A stretch of 64,000 bases of DNA from Alcaligenes pakistanensis (lineage in GTDB: Bacteria; Pseudomonadota; Gammaproteobacteria; Burkholderiales; Burkholderiaceae_B): the NCBI RefSeq assembly GCF_014652815.1, contig NZ_BMZN01000003.1, positions 141,429-205,428 on the forward strand, read 5' to 3'. The notes under the pieces were generated by a model that made no database searches, had not been told where the DNA came from, and saw only the letters and a list, made by a program, of their open reading frames with translations. Of this stretch, positions 43,864-54,800 are shown piece after piece. The translations under genes and the position numbers were made by a program. The number at the start of each line of letters is the position of its first letter. Within the stretch, counting starts at the first letter, position 1.

Positions 43864-46566
43864 ATGAGCATTCAACAACAACGTCCACCACTACGCGCTG
43901 TGGACCACGACGCCAAGCTGCGCACGGCCACCGAATCGGGGCTCAGCCAAGAGGCCTCTTTGGCCGCCGCACAAGCCAATCTGAACGGCCTAACCGACGC
44001 CGAAGCCTTGAGCCGCCTGACCGAGTACGGCCCTAACGAGGTCGCTCGGGACAAGCCGGCCCACGCCTTGATCCAATTGGCCCTGGCCTTCAAAAACCCC
44101 TTTATTGCCGTGCTGATGGTGCTGGCTGCCGTCAGCGCAGTAACCGACATTATTTTGCCCCTGCGTGCCGGGGAGGAAACCGACTACACCGGCGTGCTGA
44201 TTATTGTGATTATGGTCACGCTCAGCGGCCTGCTACGTTTCTGGCAGGAATACCGCTCCGGCAAAGCCGCCCAAGCCTTGAAAGCCATGGTGCGCACAAC
44301 GGCCAGCGTGCTGCGACGCTCCACCGTGTCCAGTTCCACCGTCATGCGCGAAATCCCCATGAGCCAGATCGTGCCCGGCGATATTGTTCGCTTGTCCGCA
44401 GGCGACATGATCCCGGCTGATCTGCGCCTGATCGAGTCCCGGGACTTGTTTGTCAGCCAGGCCGCCCTGACCGGCGAGGCCCTGCCCGTTGAAAAGTACG
44501 ATGTATTTAGCGCCGTCAGCAGTAAAAGTGTGTCGGCCTCCAGCGCCCAAACCGGCTTACTGGAGCAAAACAATATGTGCTTTATGGGCACCAACGTCGT
44601 CAGTGGTACAGCTACGGCTCTCGTCGTGTCTACCGGTGCCAAAACCTATTTTGGTTCTCTGGCCAAAGCCATTGTCGGTTCTCGCGCTGAAACCGCTTTT
44701 GACCGTGGCGTAAACAGCGTTAGCTGGTTGCTGATTCGCTTCATGCTGGTCATGGTGCCTATCGTGTTGCTGATCAACGGTTTTTCCAAGGGCGACTGGT
44801 CAGAAGCATTCCTGTTCGCCCTGGCCGTGGCTGTGGGTTTGACCCCCGAAATGTTGCCCATGATTGTGTCATCGAACCTGGCCAAGGGCGCCGTTGCCAT
44901 GGCCAAGAACAAGGTCGTGGTCAAACGCCTGAATGCGATCCAGAACTTTGGTGCGATGGACGTGCTTTGTACCGACAAGACCGGCACCCTGACGCAAGAC
45001 CGCATTATTCTGGAACATCACCTGGGCCTGGATGATCGCAACAGCCCACGTATTCTGGAACTGGCATTACTCAACAGTCTGCATCAAAGCGGTGTCAAAA
45101 ACCTGATGGACCAGGCTGTACTGCGTTTTGCTGAAAAAACACCGTCTGCCCGCCAGGCCATTGGCTCCTACCGCAAGATTGACGAGCTGCCTTTTGATTT
45201 CATCCGTCGTCGCCTGTCGGTCGTGGTGCAAGACACGCAGGGCGAACAACTGATGGTCTGCAAAGGCGCTGTGGAGGAAATGCTCAGCATCGCCACACAC
45301 GTTCAAGACGGCGATCAACGTTTGCTGCTGGACACCGAGCAGCGCGCCCGACTAATGAAAATGGCCTACCGCTATAACTCGGATGGTTTCCGTGTTCTGC
45401 TGATTGCCACTCGCGCTATCGCCGTAGAACACGCCAAGAGCCGTTATGAGACCCAGGACGAGCGCGAGATGACCGTGCAAGGCTTGCTGACTTTCCTGGA
45501 CCCACCCAAGGAAAGTGCTGCCCAAGCCATTGCCGCCCTGACTGAACACGGCGTAACCGTCAAAGTGCTGACCGGCGATAACGAAATCATCACAGCCAAG
45601 ATCTGCCGTGACGTGGGTTTGGAACCCGGCAAGCCCTTACTGGGGCCCGAGATTGAAGTGATGCCAGAACCTGACCTGCGTTGCGCCGTCGAGCGTCACT
45701 CAGTGTTTGCCAAGCTCACCCCTTTGCAAAAATCGCGTGTCCTGAAAGCCCTGCAGGCCAATGGCCACACGGTCGGCTTTCTGGGGGATGGCATTAACGA
45801 TGCCCCCGCCCTGCGCGATGCCGATGTCGGTATCTCCGTAGACAGTGGCACCGACATTGCCAAGGAATCCGCTGACATCATCCTGCTGGAAAAAAACCTT
45901 CTGGTGCTGGAAGAAGGCGTTATCAAAGGTCGCGAGACCTTTGGCAATATCATCAAGTACCTGAACATGACGGCCAGCTCTAACTTTGGCAATGTGTTCT
46001 CGGTGCTGGTGGCCAGTGCTTTCATCCCCTTCCTGCCCATGTTGGCGATCCACTTGCTGATTCAGAACCTGCTCTACGATATCTCCCAGCTGGCCTTGCC
46101 TTGGGATCGTATGGACAAGGACTTTTTGCGCAAACCCCGTAAATGGGATGCCAAGAATATTGGCCGCTTCATGATCTGGATTGGACCGACCTCCTCCATT
46201 TTCGACATCAGTACCTTTGTCTTGATGTGGTACGTATTTGGCGCCAATACGCCTGAACTGCAATCGCTGTTCCAGTCCGGCTGGTTTATTGAAGGCTTGC
46301 TCTCGCAGACCCTAGTGGTTCACATGCTGCGTACGCAAAAAATCCCCTTCATCCAAAGCACAGCTGCTTTGCCCGTCATGTTGATGACTCTGCTGATCGC
46401 CGCTGTTGGCATTTATCTGCCCTTCTCCGGCGTGGGTGCCATGGTTGGGTTGCAGCCCCTGCCTTGGGAATACTTCCCCTGGTTGGTGGGTACCTTGCTG
46501 GCCTACTGCCTGGTCGCACAGGGTATGAAAATGCTGTACATCCGCCGCTTTGGCCAGTGGTTCTAA
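43864..46566 (+). CDS. mgtA: Magnesium-translocating P-type ATPase
   Basis: The 900-residue P3B-type ATPase has the phosphorylation motif DVLCTDKTGTLTQD (Asp near 374), the TGEALPVEK actuator loop, the hinge GDGINDAPALRDADVG near 640, an N-terminal cytosolic domain and about ten membrane helices. It imports Mg2+ when supply is low. It is intact and of normal length. The leader upstream is unusually long and the sensor kinase pair follows 133 bp after its stop. Confidence 0.95.
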   Translation: MSIQQQRPPLRAVDHDAKLRTATESGLSQEASLAAAQANLNGLTDAEALSRLTEYGPNEVARDKPAHALIQLALAFKNPFIAVLMVLAAVSAVTDIILPLRAGEETDYTGVLIIVIMVTLSGLLRFWQEYRSGKAAQALKAMVRTTASVLRRSTVSSSTVMREIPMSQIVPGDIVRLSAGDMIPADLRLIESRDLFVSQAALTGEALPVEKYDVFSAVSSKSVSASSAQTGLLEQNNMCFMGTNVVSGTATALVVSTGAKTYFGSLAKAIVGSRAETAFDRGVNSVSWLLIRFMLVMVPIVLLINGFSKGDWSEAFLFALAVAVGLTPEMLPMIVSSNLAKGAVAMAKNKVVVKRLNAIQNFGAMDVLCTDKTGTLTQDRIILEHHLGLDDRNSPRILELALLNSLHQSGVKNLMDQAVLRFAEKTPSARQAIGSYRKIDELPFDFIRRRLSVVVQDTQGEQLMVCKGAVEEMLSIATHVQDGDQRLLLDTEQRARLMKMAYRYNSDGFRVLLIATRAIAVEHAKSRYETQDEREMTVQGLLTFLDPPKESAAQAIAALTEHGVTVKVLTGDNEIITAKICRDVGLEPGKPLLGPEIEVMPEPDLRCAVERHSVFAKLTPLQKSRVLKALQANGHTVGFLGDGINDAPALRDADVGISVDSGTDIAKESADIILLEKNLLVLEEGVIKGRETFGNIIKYLNMTASSNFGNVFSVLVASAFIPFLPMLAIHLLIQNLLYDISQLALPWDRMDKDFLRKPRKWDAKNIGRFMIWIGPTSSIFDISTFVLMWYVFGANTPELQSLFQSGWFIEGLLSQTLVVHMLRTQKIPFIQSTAALPVMLMTLLIAAVGIYLPFSGVGAMVGLQPLPWEYFPWLVGTLLAYCLVAQGMKMLYIRRFGQWF

Positions 46567-46699
46567 GTTGATGAGGCGTCGAACCCAGAAAAAACTTTCC
46601 AGGGTCGACGCCTCGGCGCTCATTATCAGCAAAAGGGGCCAGGTATATGATGGCCACACTGAAGGCACGATCCTGCTGCCTGGCCCATCCGCTAAAGAC

Positions 46700-47779
46700 A
46701 TGAAATCACCCGTTCGCTTCTTATCGAGCAAAACGTACCGAGCCTTGGCCTTGACCGGCATTTGTATCTTGATGGCTCTGGTATTTATTGCCGACACCGT
46801 CACTAATTACGCCATCGCCGCCGCCGTATTTCATACACCGCTGCTGCTGATAGCGATTCGTTTTTTGTCTGCCCGACAGGTTATTGCCCTGACAGCAATC
46901 AGTATGGTGCTCACCGTCGTCAGCTTCATTTTGACGCGCTCGGGTGATTACGATGTCGGCCTGGTGAACACCGGCATCAGCATTATTGCCATTGCCATCA
47001 CCTCCTACCTGGGCCTGAAATTGAAATCCGTGCAGGCGGCTGCTCATGAAACGCGCGAGCATCTGCTGCGCCTGTCTCGTTTGACGACCTTGGGTCAACT
47101 CAGCACTTCCATTGCACACGAAGTCAGCCAGCCCTTGGCGGCCATCAACACTAGCGCGGGAGCTTGCCAGCGCTGGCTGGAGGCCTCGCCTCCGAATGTG
47201 GAAAAGGCGCAGGCGGCAGCACAACGGATTGTGTACGATGCCCAACGCGCTAAAGATGTGCTGGACCGGGTGCGCAGTATTACCCGTAACGAAGCGCCCA
47301 CCAGCAGTGCCTTTGACCTGAGCCAGGCTTTGACGGAGCTGCTGAACCTGTCTGGTGGCGAGATGCAGCGCAATCATATTGATCTGCGTCTGGCCTTGCA
47401 GTCCGAGCTGCCTCAGGTCTATGCGGACCGGGTTCAGATTCAACAAGTCATGGCTAACTTGCTGCTCAATGCGATCGAGGCTTTATCACCGCCCTCGGAT
47501 TACCATGCAGCACAGATCAGCATCGAGACCAGCCTGTTACCGGGCGATAAGCCACAGGCTAACAAGGTCCTGTTTTCCATCAAGGACAATGGCCCAGGCC
47601 TGTCGGGCACGCAGCTATCCCAGTTGTTCGATACCTTCTGGACGACCAAAGCCGCCGGGCTGGGACTGGGTCTGACTATCAGCCGCACCATTATTGATGC
47701 CAATAACGGGCATATCTGGGCCACTGACCAAACCGACGGCGGGGCGGCCTTTCATTTCACCTTACCTTTGGCGCCATGA
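46700..47779 (+). CDS. Membrane histidine kinase (FixL/TtrS-like)
   Basis: A kinase of 359 residues (from ATG 46700; two longer in-frame starts overlap or abut mgtA and lack better ribosome-binding sites). Three to four membrane helices occupy about residues 12-120, followed by a HisKA domain with the H-box STSIAHEVSQPLAAINTSAG and a HATPase with N and G boxes (NLLLNAIEAL, DNGPGLSG, GLGLGLTISRT). No PAS or heme-binding domain is visible, so the membrane part may sense. It overlaps the regulator gene by four bases (ATGA). Confidence 0.87.
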   Translation: MKSPVRFLSSKTYRALALTGICILMALVFIADTVTNYAIAAAVFHTPLLLIAIRFLSARQVIALTAISMVLTVVSFILTRSGDYDVGLVNTGISIIAIAITSYLGLKLKSVQAAAHETREHLLRLSRLTTLGQLSTSIAHEVSQPLAAINTSAGACQRWLEASPPNVEKAQAAAQRIVYDAQRAKDVLDRVRSITRNEAPTSSAFDLSQALTELLNLSGGEMQRNHIDLRLALQSELPQVYADRVQIQQVMANLLLNAIEALSPPSDYHAAQISIETSLLPGDKPQANKVLFSIKDNGPGLSGTQLSQLFDTFWTTKAAGLGLGLTISRTIIDANNGHIWATDQTDGGAAFHFTLPLAP

Positions 47780-48417
47780 CAGATACTTTGGATTCCTCTC
47801 TGAACACGCCCACGGTCTATATCATTGATGACGACCCCTCGATTCGCGCCGCTCTGGACGATTTGCTGGCCAGCGTGGGTTTGAATGCCCTGAGCTTTGC
47901 ATCCACGCGGGATTTTCTGGCGCATCCTTTATCCGACGCCCCGGCCTGTCTGGTGCTGGATGTGCGTATGCCCGAGCAAAGCGGCACGGACTTTCATTTG
48001 CAGATGGAGTCGCGCGGGCTGCATATGCCTGTCATTTTTATTACCGGGCACGGCGATATTCATATGGCGGTCAAGGCCATCAAGCATGGAGCCTGGGACT
48101 TTTTAACCAAACCCTTTGTAGATCAGGCGCTGATTGATGCAGTACAGTCTGCCCTGGCAGCCGATGCGCTACGCAAGGAGGACGCCAAGACCCGGCTGAC
48201 CTTGCAGCAGCGCTGGGACAGCCTGAACGCGGGCGAGCGTGATGTGTTTGTGCGTGTCGTGCAAGGTTTGCTGAACAAGCAGATTGCCGCCGAGCTGGAT
48301 GTGAAGGAAGTCACCGTCAAGGTTCGACGGGCCCGCGTGATGCAAAAAATGCAGGCAGGTTCTTTGGCGGAGCTGGTGCGTCTATTCGATCAGTTGGATA
48401 CTGAAACCGGCCATTAG
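47776..48417 (+). CDS. FixJ/NarL-family response regulator
   Basis: The 213-residue regulator has a receiver domain (IDDDPSIRAALDD, phosphorylation Asp in CLVLDVRMPEQSGTD, FLTKPF) and a C-terminal LuxR-type HTH (NAGERDVFVRVVQGLLNKQI). It is translationally coupled to the kinase. It lies 3' of mgtA on the same strand. Whether the pair controls mgtA is an open question. Confidence 0.9.
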   Translation: MTDTLDSSLNTPTVYIIDDDPSIRAALDDLLASVGLNALSFASTRDFLAHPLSDAPACLVLDVRMPEQSGTDFHLQMESRGLHMPVIFITGHGDIHMAVKAIKHGAWDFLTKPFVDQALIDAVQSALAADALRKEDAKTRLTLQQRWDSLNAGERDVFVRVVQGLLNKQIAAELDVKEVTVKVRRARVMQKMQAGSLAELVRLFDQLDTETGH

Positions 48418-48521
48418 GACACTTCTGCGCGGCCATTCTTTCTTAGTTGGCGCGCTGAGTTAAAATACGCAGATTCGGTCCCGTATCCGGGCTTCCCCAA
48501 GGTCAAGGCCACACACAAGTT

Positions 48522-49931
48522 ATGAGCACGTCTACTTCCAACGTCATCCGCACCCGTTTTGCCCCTTCGCCCACTGGTTATCTGCACCTGGGCGGCGCAC
48601 GCACGGCGCTGTTTTCCTGGGCCTTTGCCCGCCATCATCAAGGCACTTTTGTGCTGCGTATTGAAGACACGGATCTGGAGCGCTCCACCCCCGAGGCGGT
48701 GCAGGGCATTCTGGACGGTATGCAGTGGTTGGGTCTGGATGCGGATGAAGGTCCGTTCTACCAGATGCAGCGTATGGATCGTTACCGCGAGGTCATCGCC
48801 CAGTTGCTCAAAGACGGCCATGCGTATTACTGCTACAGCAGTCCCGAGGAAGTGGAAGCCATGCGCGAGACGGCTCGTGCCCAGGGTTTGAAGCCTCGTT
48901 ATGACGGCACCTGGCGTCCTGAGGCGGGCAAGGAGTTGCCTGCTATTCCAGCTGATCGTAAACCGGTGGTACGTTTCAAGAGCCCGCAGTCCGGCGCAAC
49001 TAGCTGGGACGATATGGTCAAGGGTCGCATCAGTTTTGATAACACCGAGCTGGATGACTTGGTCATCGCCCGTCCTGATGGCACGCCTACGTACAACTTT
49101 TGCGTGGTGGTGGACGATTGGGACATGGCGATCACTCATGTGATTCGCGGTGATGATCACGTGAACAACACGCCTCGTCAAATTGTGATTTTGCAGGCTT
49201 TGGGTGCGACGTTGCCTGAGTATGGTCATGTGCCCATGATTCTGGGGCCTGATGGCGAGAAGCTGTCCAAGCGCCATGGTGCGGTCAGCATTATGGATTA
49301 CGACAAGGATGGTTATCTGCCTGAGGCCATGATTAATTATCTGGCTCGTTTAGGCTGGAGTCATGGGGATGATGAGCTTTTCACCCGCGAGCAGTTGGTC
49401 GAGTGGTTTGATACGCGCAGTCTGAGCAAATCGGCTTCGCAGTGGGATCCCAAGAAGTTGAACTGGGTGAATGCGCATTACATCAAGGCCAGCGACAATG
49501 CGGATTTGGCCGAGCGTGTGGCTCCGCGTATTGAGGCTTTGGGTGGCAAGACGGATGGTCAGGATGTGCCTGGCATTATGGGTTTATTGAAGGATCGTGC
49601 GGAGACCTTGAACCAGCTGGCTGAGGGTGCTTTGTTGTTCTGCCGTCCTTTTGAACCTGCCAGTGATGAGTTGATGGCCGAGGTTTTGACTCCGGAAGCG
49701 CGTGTTTTGTTGCGGGATTTTGCTGGCAAGGCGGTTAGTTTGCCGCAGTGGAATACGGAGAATCTGGCGGCTTTGATCAAGCAGGTGTTGGCGGATCACG
49801 AGGTGAAGATGCCTAAGCTGGCTATCCCTTTGCGGGTGGCGGTGACGGGGCAGAAGCAAACGCCTGCGGTGGATGCGGTGCTGGCTTTGGTTGGACGCGA
49901 TAAGGTGTTGGGGCGTTTGGCTGGACTGTAA
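48522..49931 (+). CDS. gltX: Glutamyl-tRNA synthetase
   Basis: The 469-residue class I synthetase has the HIGH-type motif [19 protein letters not shown] at the N-terminus, KLSKRHG near 245, and the typical glutamate anticodon-binding C-terminal domain. It charges tRNA-Glu. A gap of 104 bp separates it from the regulator gene upstream and contains an AT-rich TAAAAT that may be a -10 element. A strong terminator follows. Confidence 0.96.
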   Translation: MSTSTSNVIRTRFAPSPTGYLHLGGARTALFSWAFARHHQGTFVLRIEDTDLERSTPEAVQGILDGMQWLGLDADEGPFYQMQRMDRYREVIAQLLKDGHAYYCYSSPEEVEAMRETARAQGLKPRYDGTWRPEAGKELPAIPADRKPVVRFKSPQSGATSWDDMVKGRISFDNTELDDLVIARPDGTPTYNFCVVVDDWDMAITHVIRGDDHVNNTPRQIVILQALGATLPEYGHVPMILGPDGEKLSKRHGAVSIMDYDKDGYLPEAMINYLARLGWSHGDDELFTREQLVEWFDTRSLSKSASQWDPKKLNWVNAHYIKASDNADLAERVAPRIEALGGKTDGQDVPGIMGLLKDRAETLNQLAEGALLFCRPFEPASDELMAEVLTPEARVLLRDFAGKAVSLPQWNTENLAALIKQVLADHEVKMPKLAIPLRVAVTGQKQTPAVDAVLALVGRDKVLGRLAGL

Positions 49932-49942
49932 GAGGTATAACT

Positions 49943-49984
49943 AAAGCAAAAAGGGCATCTCTAATGGGATGCCCTTTTTGCTTT
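49943..49984 (+). terminator. Strong terminator after gltX
   Basis: A perfect 17-pair stem (AAAGCAAAAAGGGCATC / its inverse) with an 8-nt loop and T-run lies 12 bp after the gltX stop. The A-run on the left arm makes it bidirectional with the convergent yaeQ gene. Confidence 0.92.
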
Positions 49985-50056
49985 CGGGTTCGTAATTTCG
50001 GCGTGATCGTTGTGACTTGAAGACAAACTTATTTCGTACCGAACTGCTGGCCCATA

Positions 50057-50605
50057 TCAAGCAGCAGCATTCAGGTGGCTGATTTCAATGGTGGCTTCGC
50101 CTTTATCCGTGCTGGCCCACACGGTGCCGTCCTGAACATTCAAATTAATCGTCAGGCCTCGTTCGGCCAAGGCGGCTAAGGCATCGGTACCGGCCACATC
50201 CAACGCATAGACTTGCACGTTACGAGCACGACTGATCTTGTCTTTGATGCCACTCCACCAGACTGACACGTTGCGGCCATAGGCCAGCACCGTCACTTTT
50301 TCAGCCCGTCCGCTGGCTTTGATCAAGCGTCGGTCATCAGGCAGGCCTACTTCCAACCAATGCATCAGATTGCCGCCCAAGTCATGCTCCCACAGAGCAG
50401 GCTCGTCCGAGTCGCTCAGGCCGCGCGAGAAACTCAAACCTTCGTCAGACTGCACATACAAACCATAAGCCAGTAGGCGGGCCATCAGACGCTCTTCGGT
50501 CTCCGAAGGATGGCGGGCCAGCGTCAAGGTATGACTGCCGTAATAGGCCCGATCGTTATCGGCCACATTTAATTCAACTTTATAAATCGTCGCGCGCAAA
50601 GCCAT
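50057..50605 (-). CDS. yaeQ: YaeQ-family protein
   Basis: The 182-residue protein starts MALRATIYKVELNVADNDR, the usual YaeQ start; a nine-residue upstream extension is not needed. GSHTLTLARHPSETEERLMA, WLEVGLPDDRRLIKASGRA and VWWSGIKDKISRARN are YaeQ signatures, of a PD-(D/E)XK-like fold reported to suppress rfaH mutants. The role is unclear. It stands alone on the minus strand. Confidence 0.87.
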   Translation of the reverse strand: MALRATIYKVELNVADNDRAYYGSHTLTLARHPSETEERLMARLLAYGLYVQSDEGLSFSRGLSDSDEPALWEHDLGGNLMHWLEVGLPDDRRLIKASGRAEKVTVLAYGRNVSVWWSGIKDKISRARNVQVYALDVAGTDALAALAERGLTINLNVQDGTVWASTDKGEATIEISHLNAAA

Positions 50606-50680
50606 GGAGCGTCCAGCAAAAGAAACAGACAAAAAACTGGCCGCCCCCAGGACGGCCAGGAATTATTCAAGCGAGCAAAA

Positions 50681-51193
50681 TCAGAATGGCAGGCGGTAAC
50701 CAGGCGACATTCTAGTCAGGCGGTACGTCGTCCCACTTTGGTCACGCAGCACCAGATTACGGGCTGTCAGGCTGACGATGTTGTAGTGGTTTTCGTAGAT
50801 AGGATCGCCCGGTTCGGTGGTGACCCCATTGGATTCTTGTGTGCTGATGCGCACATCATTGCCTTTACGTACCCAGCAACCGCTTTCATTCAAACCCTGC
50901 GAGGGCTTATTAGGACGTTTGACCTGTTCGGTGTATGCCATCGAACCATCAGTCTGCAAAGTAAACAAGGTACGCAGCTCGCCCACCACGCCTTTTTGCC
51001 TGTGCTTGCTCAACCAGTTACCTGCCAGATCATCTCCGGCAGCAGCAGGCTGGCACGCAGGGTGCACCGGCTTGGTAACAGCAACCGGCTTGGCAGGTTC
51101 TGGCGCTGGCGATTTAACCGCGCAGGCGCTTAAAAAAACCGTAGCCAGCACAGCAACCCAGGAAGTGCGCCGCAAGATATTCGCCTTCGTCAT
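50681..51193 (-). CDS. Lipoprotein of unknown function
   Basis: The 170-residue precursor starts MTKANILRRTSWVAVLATVF with the lipobox LSAC (Cys near 24), then a Pro/Ala/Lys linker (KSPAPEPAKPVAVTKPVHP). A folded domain of about 110 residues follows with GNWLSKHRQKGVVGELRTLF and GTTYRLTRM. No family is recognised. The domain resembles extracytoplasmic lipocalin-like pieces, but without convincing motifs. It lies 75 bp upstream of yaeQ on the same strand. Confidence 0.6.
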   Translation of the reverse strand: MTKANILRRTSWVAVLATVFLSACAVKSPAPEPAKPVAVTKPVHPACQPAAAGDDLAGNWLSKHRQKGVVGELRTLFTLQTDGSMAYTEQVKRPNKPSQGLNESGCWVRKGNDVRISTQESNGVTTEPGDPIYENHYNIVSLTARNLVLRDQSGTTYRLTRMSPGYRLPF

Positions 51194-51292
51194 AAAAAAC
51201 CGTCCTTCATGCTTACATACCGACCCACTACAGGCCACAGAATCCTGATTATTCTACCTGAAGGCGCTTGTTTTACCCCATAACAAGATGCT

Positions 51293-51751
51293 TCAAAGTG
51301 GCAGGGGCAAACGCGTTACGTTCTTGATTTCACGCATGGCCACAATAGTGCGAGTTTGGCGCACACCCGGCATATTAAATAAGAAGCGGTGCAGGAAATC
51401 GTCGTAGGACTCGGCACTGGGCACCATGATTTTCAGCAGAAAATCCGCATCGCCAGTAACTGCATGACATTCCAGAATTTCGGGTGCATCGCGTACCGCG
51501 CGGATGAAGTTATCAACAATTTCACCCGAGTGCCGGTCCAGACTGATCTGGGTAAACATGCAACTTTGCAGGCCCACCTGGCGACGATCCACACGCGCAT
51601 AATAGCCCTGGATCACCTTGTTTTTTTCCAGATTTTTAATACGTCGCCAGACTGGTGCCGTGGACAAACCCACCTGCTCGGAGACCTGCTGGGCCGAGGC
51701 CCGGCCATCCAACTGCAAGGCGTCCAGGATTTTTAAGTCAGTTTTATCCAT
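51293..51751 (-). CDS. Lrp/AsnC-family regulator
   Basis: The 152-residue regulator (ATG 51751) has the Lrp HTH (LKILDALQLDGRASAQQVSE, VGLSTAPVWRRIKNLEKN) and an RAM/ligand-binding half (CHAVTGDADFLLKIM). It is divergent from the indolepyruvate oxidoreductase gene across 112 bp, so amino-acid-dependent control of that gene is likely. The longer upstream frame is not plausible. Confidence 0.9.
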   Translation of the reverse strand: MDKTDLKILDALQLDGRASAQQVSEQVGLSTAPVWRRIKNLEKNKVIQGYYARVDRRQVGLQSCMFTQISLDRHSGEIVDNFIRAVRDAPEILECHAVTGDADFLLKIMVPSAESYDDFLHRFLFNMPGVRQTRTIVAMREIKNVTRLPLPL

Positions 51752-51863
51752 ATTTGAATATTTACGAAATGAACATTTCAAAGAATAGGGAATATCCGCA
51801 ACTATAACGCAAAAAAATGCGAGGACAGACTCTCTATCATGAACCCTATCTGGAGGTTTCATC
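51752..51863. promoter_or_regulatory. Divergent Lrp / oxidoreductase control region
   Basis: The 112-bp gap is AT-rich and must contain both promoters and the Lrp-type operator. GGAGG lies before the oxidoreductase ATG. No individual site is proven. Confidence 0.5.
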
Positions 51864-54800
51864 ATGACGCAGTCCGTCGACACTCAATACAAGCTCAGCG
51901 ACAACCTGACCGCACAGTCAGGACGCATCTTTTTAACTGGCACTCAGGCCCTGGTGCGCATGCTGCTGACCCAGGCTCGCCTGGATAAAGAGCAGGGTTT
52001 GAACACAGCCGGTTTTGTCTCTGGCTACCGTGGCTCGCCCCTGGGTGGCGTGGACATGATTATGTGGAAGGCCCAGAAACATCTGGACCAGGCCAAGGTT
52101 CGTTTTCAACCTGCCATTAACGAAGATCTCGCCGCCTCCATGATCATGGGTACGCAGCAGGCCGGTGAGCGTGCCGATCGCACGGTCGATGGTGTGTTTT
52201 CCATGTGGTACGGCAAAGGCCCCGGTGTAGACCGCGCGGGCGACGCCTTGCACCACGGCCATGCCGCCGGCGCCTCCCAGCACGGCGGCGTCTTGATGAT
52301 TGTGGGTGATGACCATGTGGCCTCGTCCTCATCTATTCCCCATGCCAGCGAGCAATCCCTGATCGCCTGGGGTATCCCGGTGGTCAATCCCTGTTCGGTC
52401 GAAGAATACGAACGCTTTGGTGTTTGGGCCTGGGCCCTGTCGCGTTACTCCGGCTCCTGGGTCGCCTTCAAAGCCATTACCGAAACCGTGGAAAGCGGCC
52501 GCTCTTTTGAGATTGAGCCTTTGGAGGATCTGGCCCCTGCCCTGGCCGACAAACAAGGTGGCAAGCACCCCTACGATCCCAGCAAATTCCTGACCCCTTC
52601 TATGGAAGGTACTTTGGATGCCCGCCTGGACAGCGTGCGTGAGTTCGCTCATAAATACAGCCTGGATCGCGTGCTGGAAGCCGCACCTGAAGCTCGCATC
52701 GGTATCGTCTCCACCGGCAAGGCCACACTGGATACCTTGGATGCGCTGGAACAGCTAAGCGGCCTGAATGATCTGCCCGCTATCCGCCATCTAAAGATCG
52801 GTTTGAGCTGGCCTGTTAACCCACAATCGCTGAACGACTTTATTGAAGGCCTAGACCATGTATTGGTCATTGAAGAAAAAGGCCCCATCATTGAAGACCA
52901 GTTAAAGAACCTGCTCTTTAACCGTGCCCAGCGCCCGACTGTGTCGGGTAAGCGCGATATCGAAAACGAAGTCCTGATTCCTGCAGATGGCCAACTTAGC
53001 CCAGCCCGTGTGGCCGTGGGCCTGCGCCGCTGGCTGGGTCACCATGCCAATGTGCAATTGCCGGCCTGTTCAGTGCAAAACCTGGCGCCCATTGATACCA
53101 ATGGCCTGACCCGTCGTCCCTATTTCTGTTCGGGCTGTCCGCACAACACCTCCACCAAAGTGCCTGAAGGCAGCCAGGCAATGGCCGGTGTGGGTTGCCA
53201 CTATATGGCGACCTGGATGGACCGCAAGACTCGTGGCCTGACGCAAATGGGTGGTGAAGGAACTGATTGGGTAGGTTTGTCACCGTTTATTCAAGCGGGC
53301 CATATGTTCCAGAATATGGGTGAAGGCACCTACTTTCACTCCGGCTATCTGGCGATTCGTCAGGCCATTGCTGCGGGTGCCAACATTACCTACAAGATTC
53401 TGTTCAACGACGCGGTAGCCATGACTGGCGGCCAACCGGTTGATGGCCCCATTTCCGTGCCGCGTATTTGCCAGCAAACCATAGGCGAAGGTGTGCGTCG
53501 CGTCGTCATCACCACCGATGAACCCGAGCGCTATCGCAGCATCAGCTTGCCTGCTGGAGTGAACGTCTACCACCGCCGGGAATTAGACCGCTTGCAGCGC
53601 GAGCTACGCGAAATCTCTGGCGTGACCATTCTGATTCACGACCAGACCTGTGCCGCTGAAAAGCGCCGTCGTCGTAAAAAGAACGAGTACCCCGATCCAG
53701 CTCGCCGCCTCTTCATCAATAAGGCTGTCTGTGAAGGCTGTGGTGACTGCGGTGTGCAATCAAACTGTCTGTCGCTGGTTCCTGCTGAAACTCCTGAAGG
53801 CCGTAAACGTCAGATTGACCAGTCCAGCTGCAATAAGGATTACTCCTGCGTGGAAGGCTTCTGCCCCAGCTTTGTGTCAGTGATGGGCGGAGCCTTGCGC
53901 CGTGGCGACCAGAATGGTCAGGCCGACATGAAAGCTCAATTACTGGCCAAGCTGGATGCGCTGCCCCAGCCTGCCATTCAAGCCCAGGACTGCAATGTGA
54001 TTGTGGCCGGTGTCGGTGGTACTGGGGTGATTACCATCGGTGCCGTACTGTCCATGGCCGTGCACCTGGAAGGTCGCTCCAGCTCCGTGCTGGATATGAC
54101 GGGTCTGGCGCAAAAAGGCGGTACGGTCATCAGCCACATTCGCCTGTCTGCCAATAAAGAAACAACCGGTGCGGTGCGTGTTGATCCGGGCCAAGCCGAT
54201 TTGGCTATTTTGTGTGACGTGGTGGCAGCAGCCCACCCCAATGCACTGTCTTGCCTGCGCCCCGGCCACACCCACGCCATCATCAACGAATACTTGGCCC
54301 CCACCGCGGAGTTCACCCGCAACCCGGACGCACCTTTGGATGCTCAGCACTTGCTGAGTCAATTGAAAGCCACTGCCGGTGAGAATCAAGTGCGCTCCTT
54401 CAATGCCCACCAGGCCGCCACTTTGTTGTTCGGCGATAGCCTGCTGTCCAATATGCTCTTGATGGGTATGGCCTGGCAACAAGGCTCCATGCCGGTGAGC
54501 AGCGCCGCTATCGAACAGGCCATCCGCCTGAACGGCGTTGCCATCCAAGCCAACCTGGATGCCTTCCATTTGGGTCGGGTCTTGGGACACGATCAAAAAG
54601 CCTTGACCAGCCTCTTGGCTCCAGCCGCACAAGTCGTGACCTTACAGCGTCGTGAAACACTGGAACAAATCATGCAGCGTTGCACCAGCAGCCTGGAGCA
54701 ATATCAGAACGCAGCGTACGCACAACGCTTTACCAGCACCATCAATGCCCTGCATGCCGCCGAGCAAAAACTACGTCCTGGTCAGCGCCCTACCTTGACT

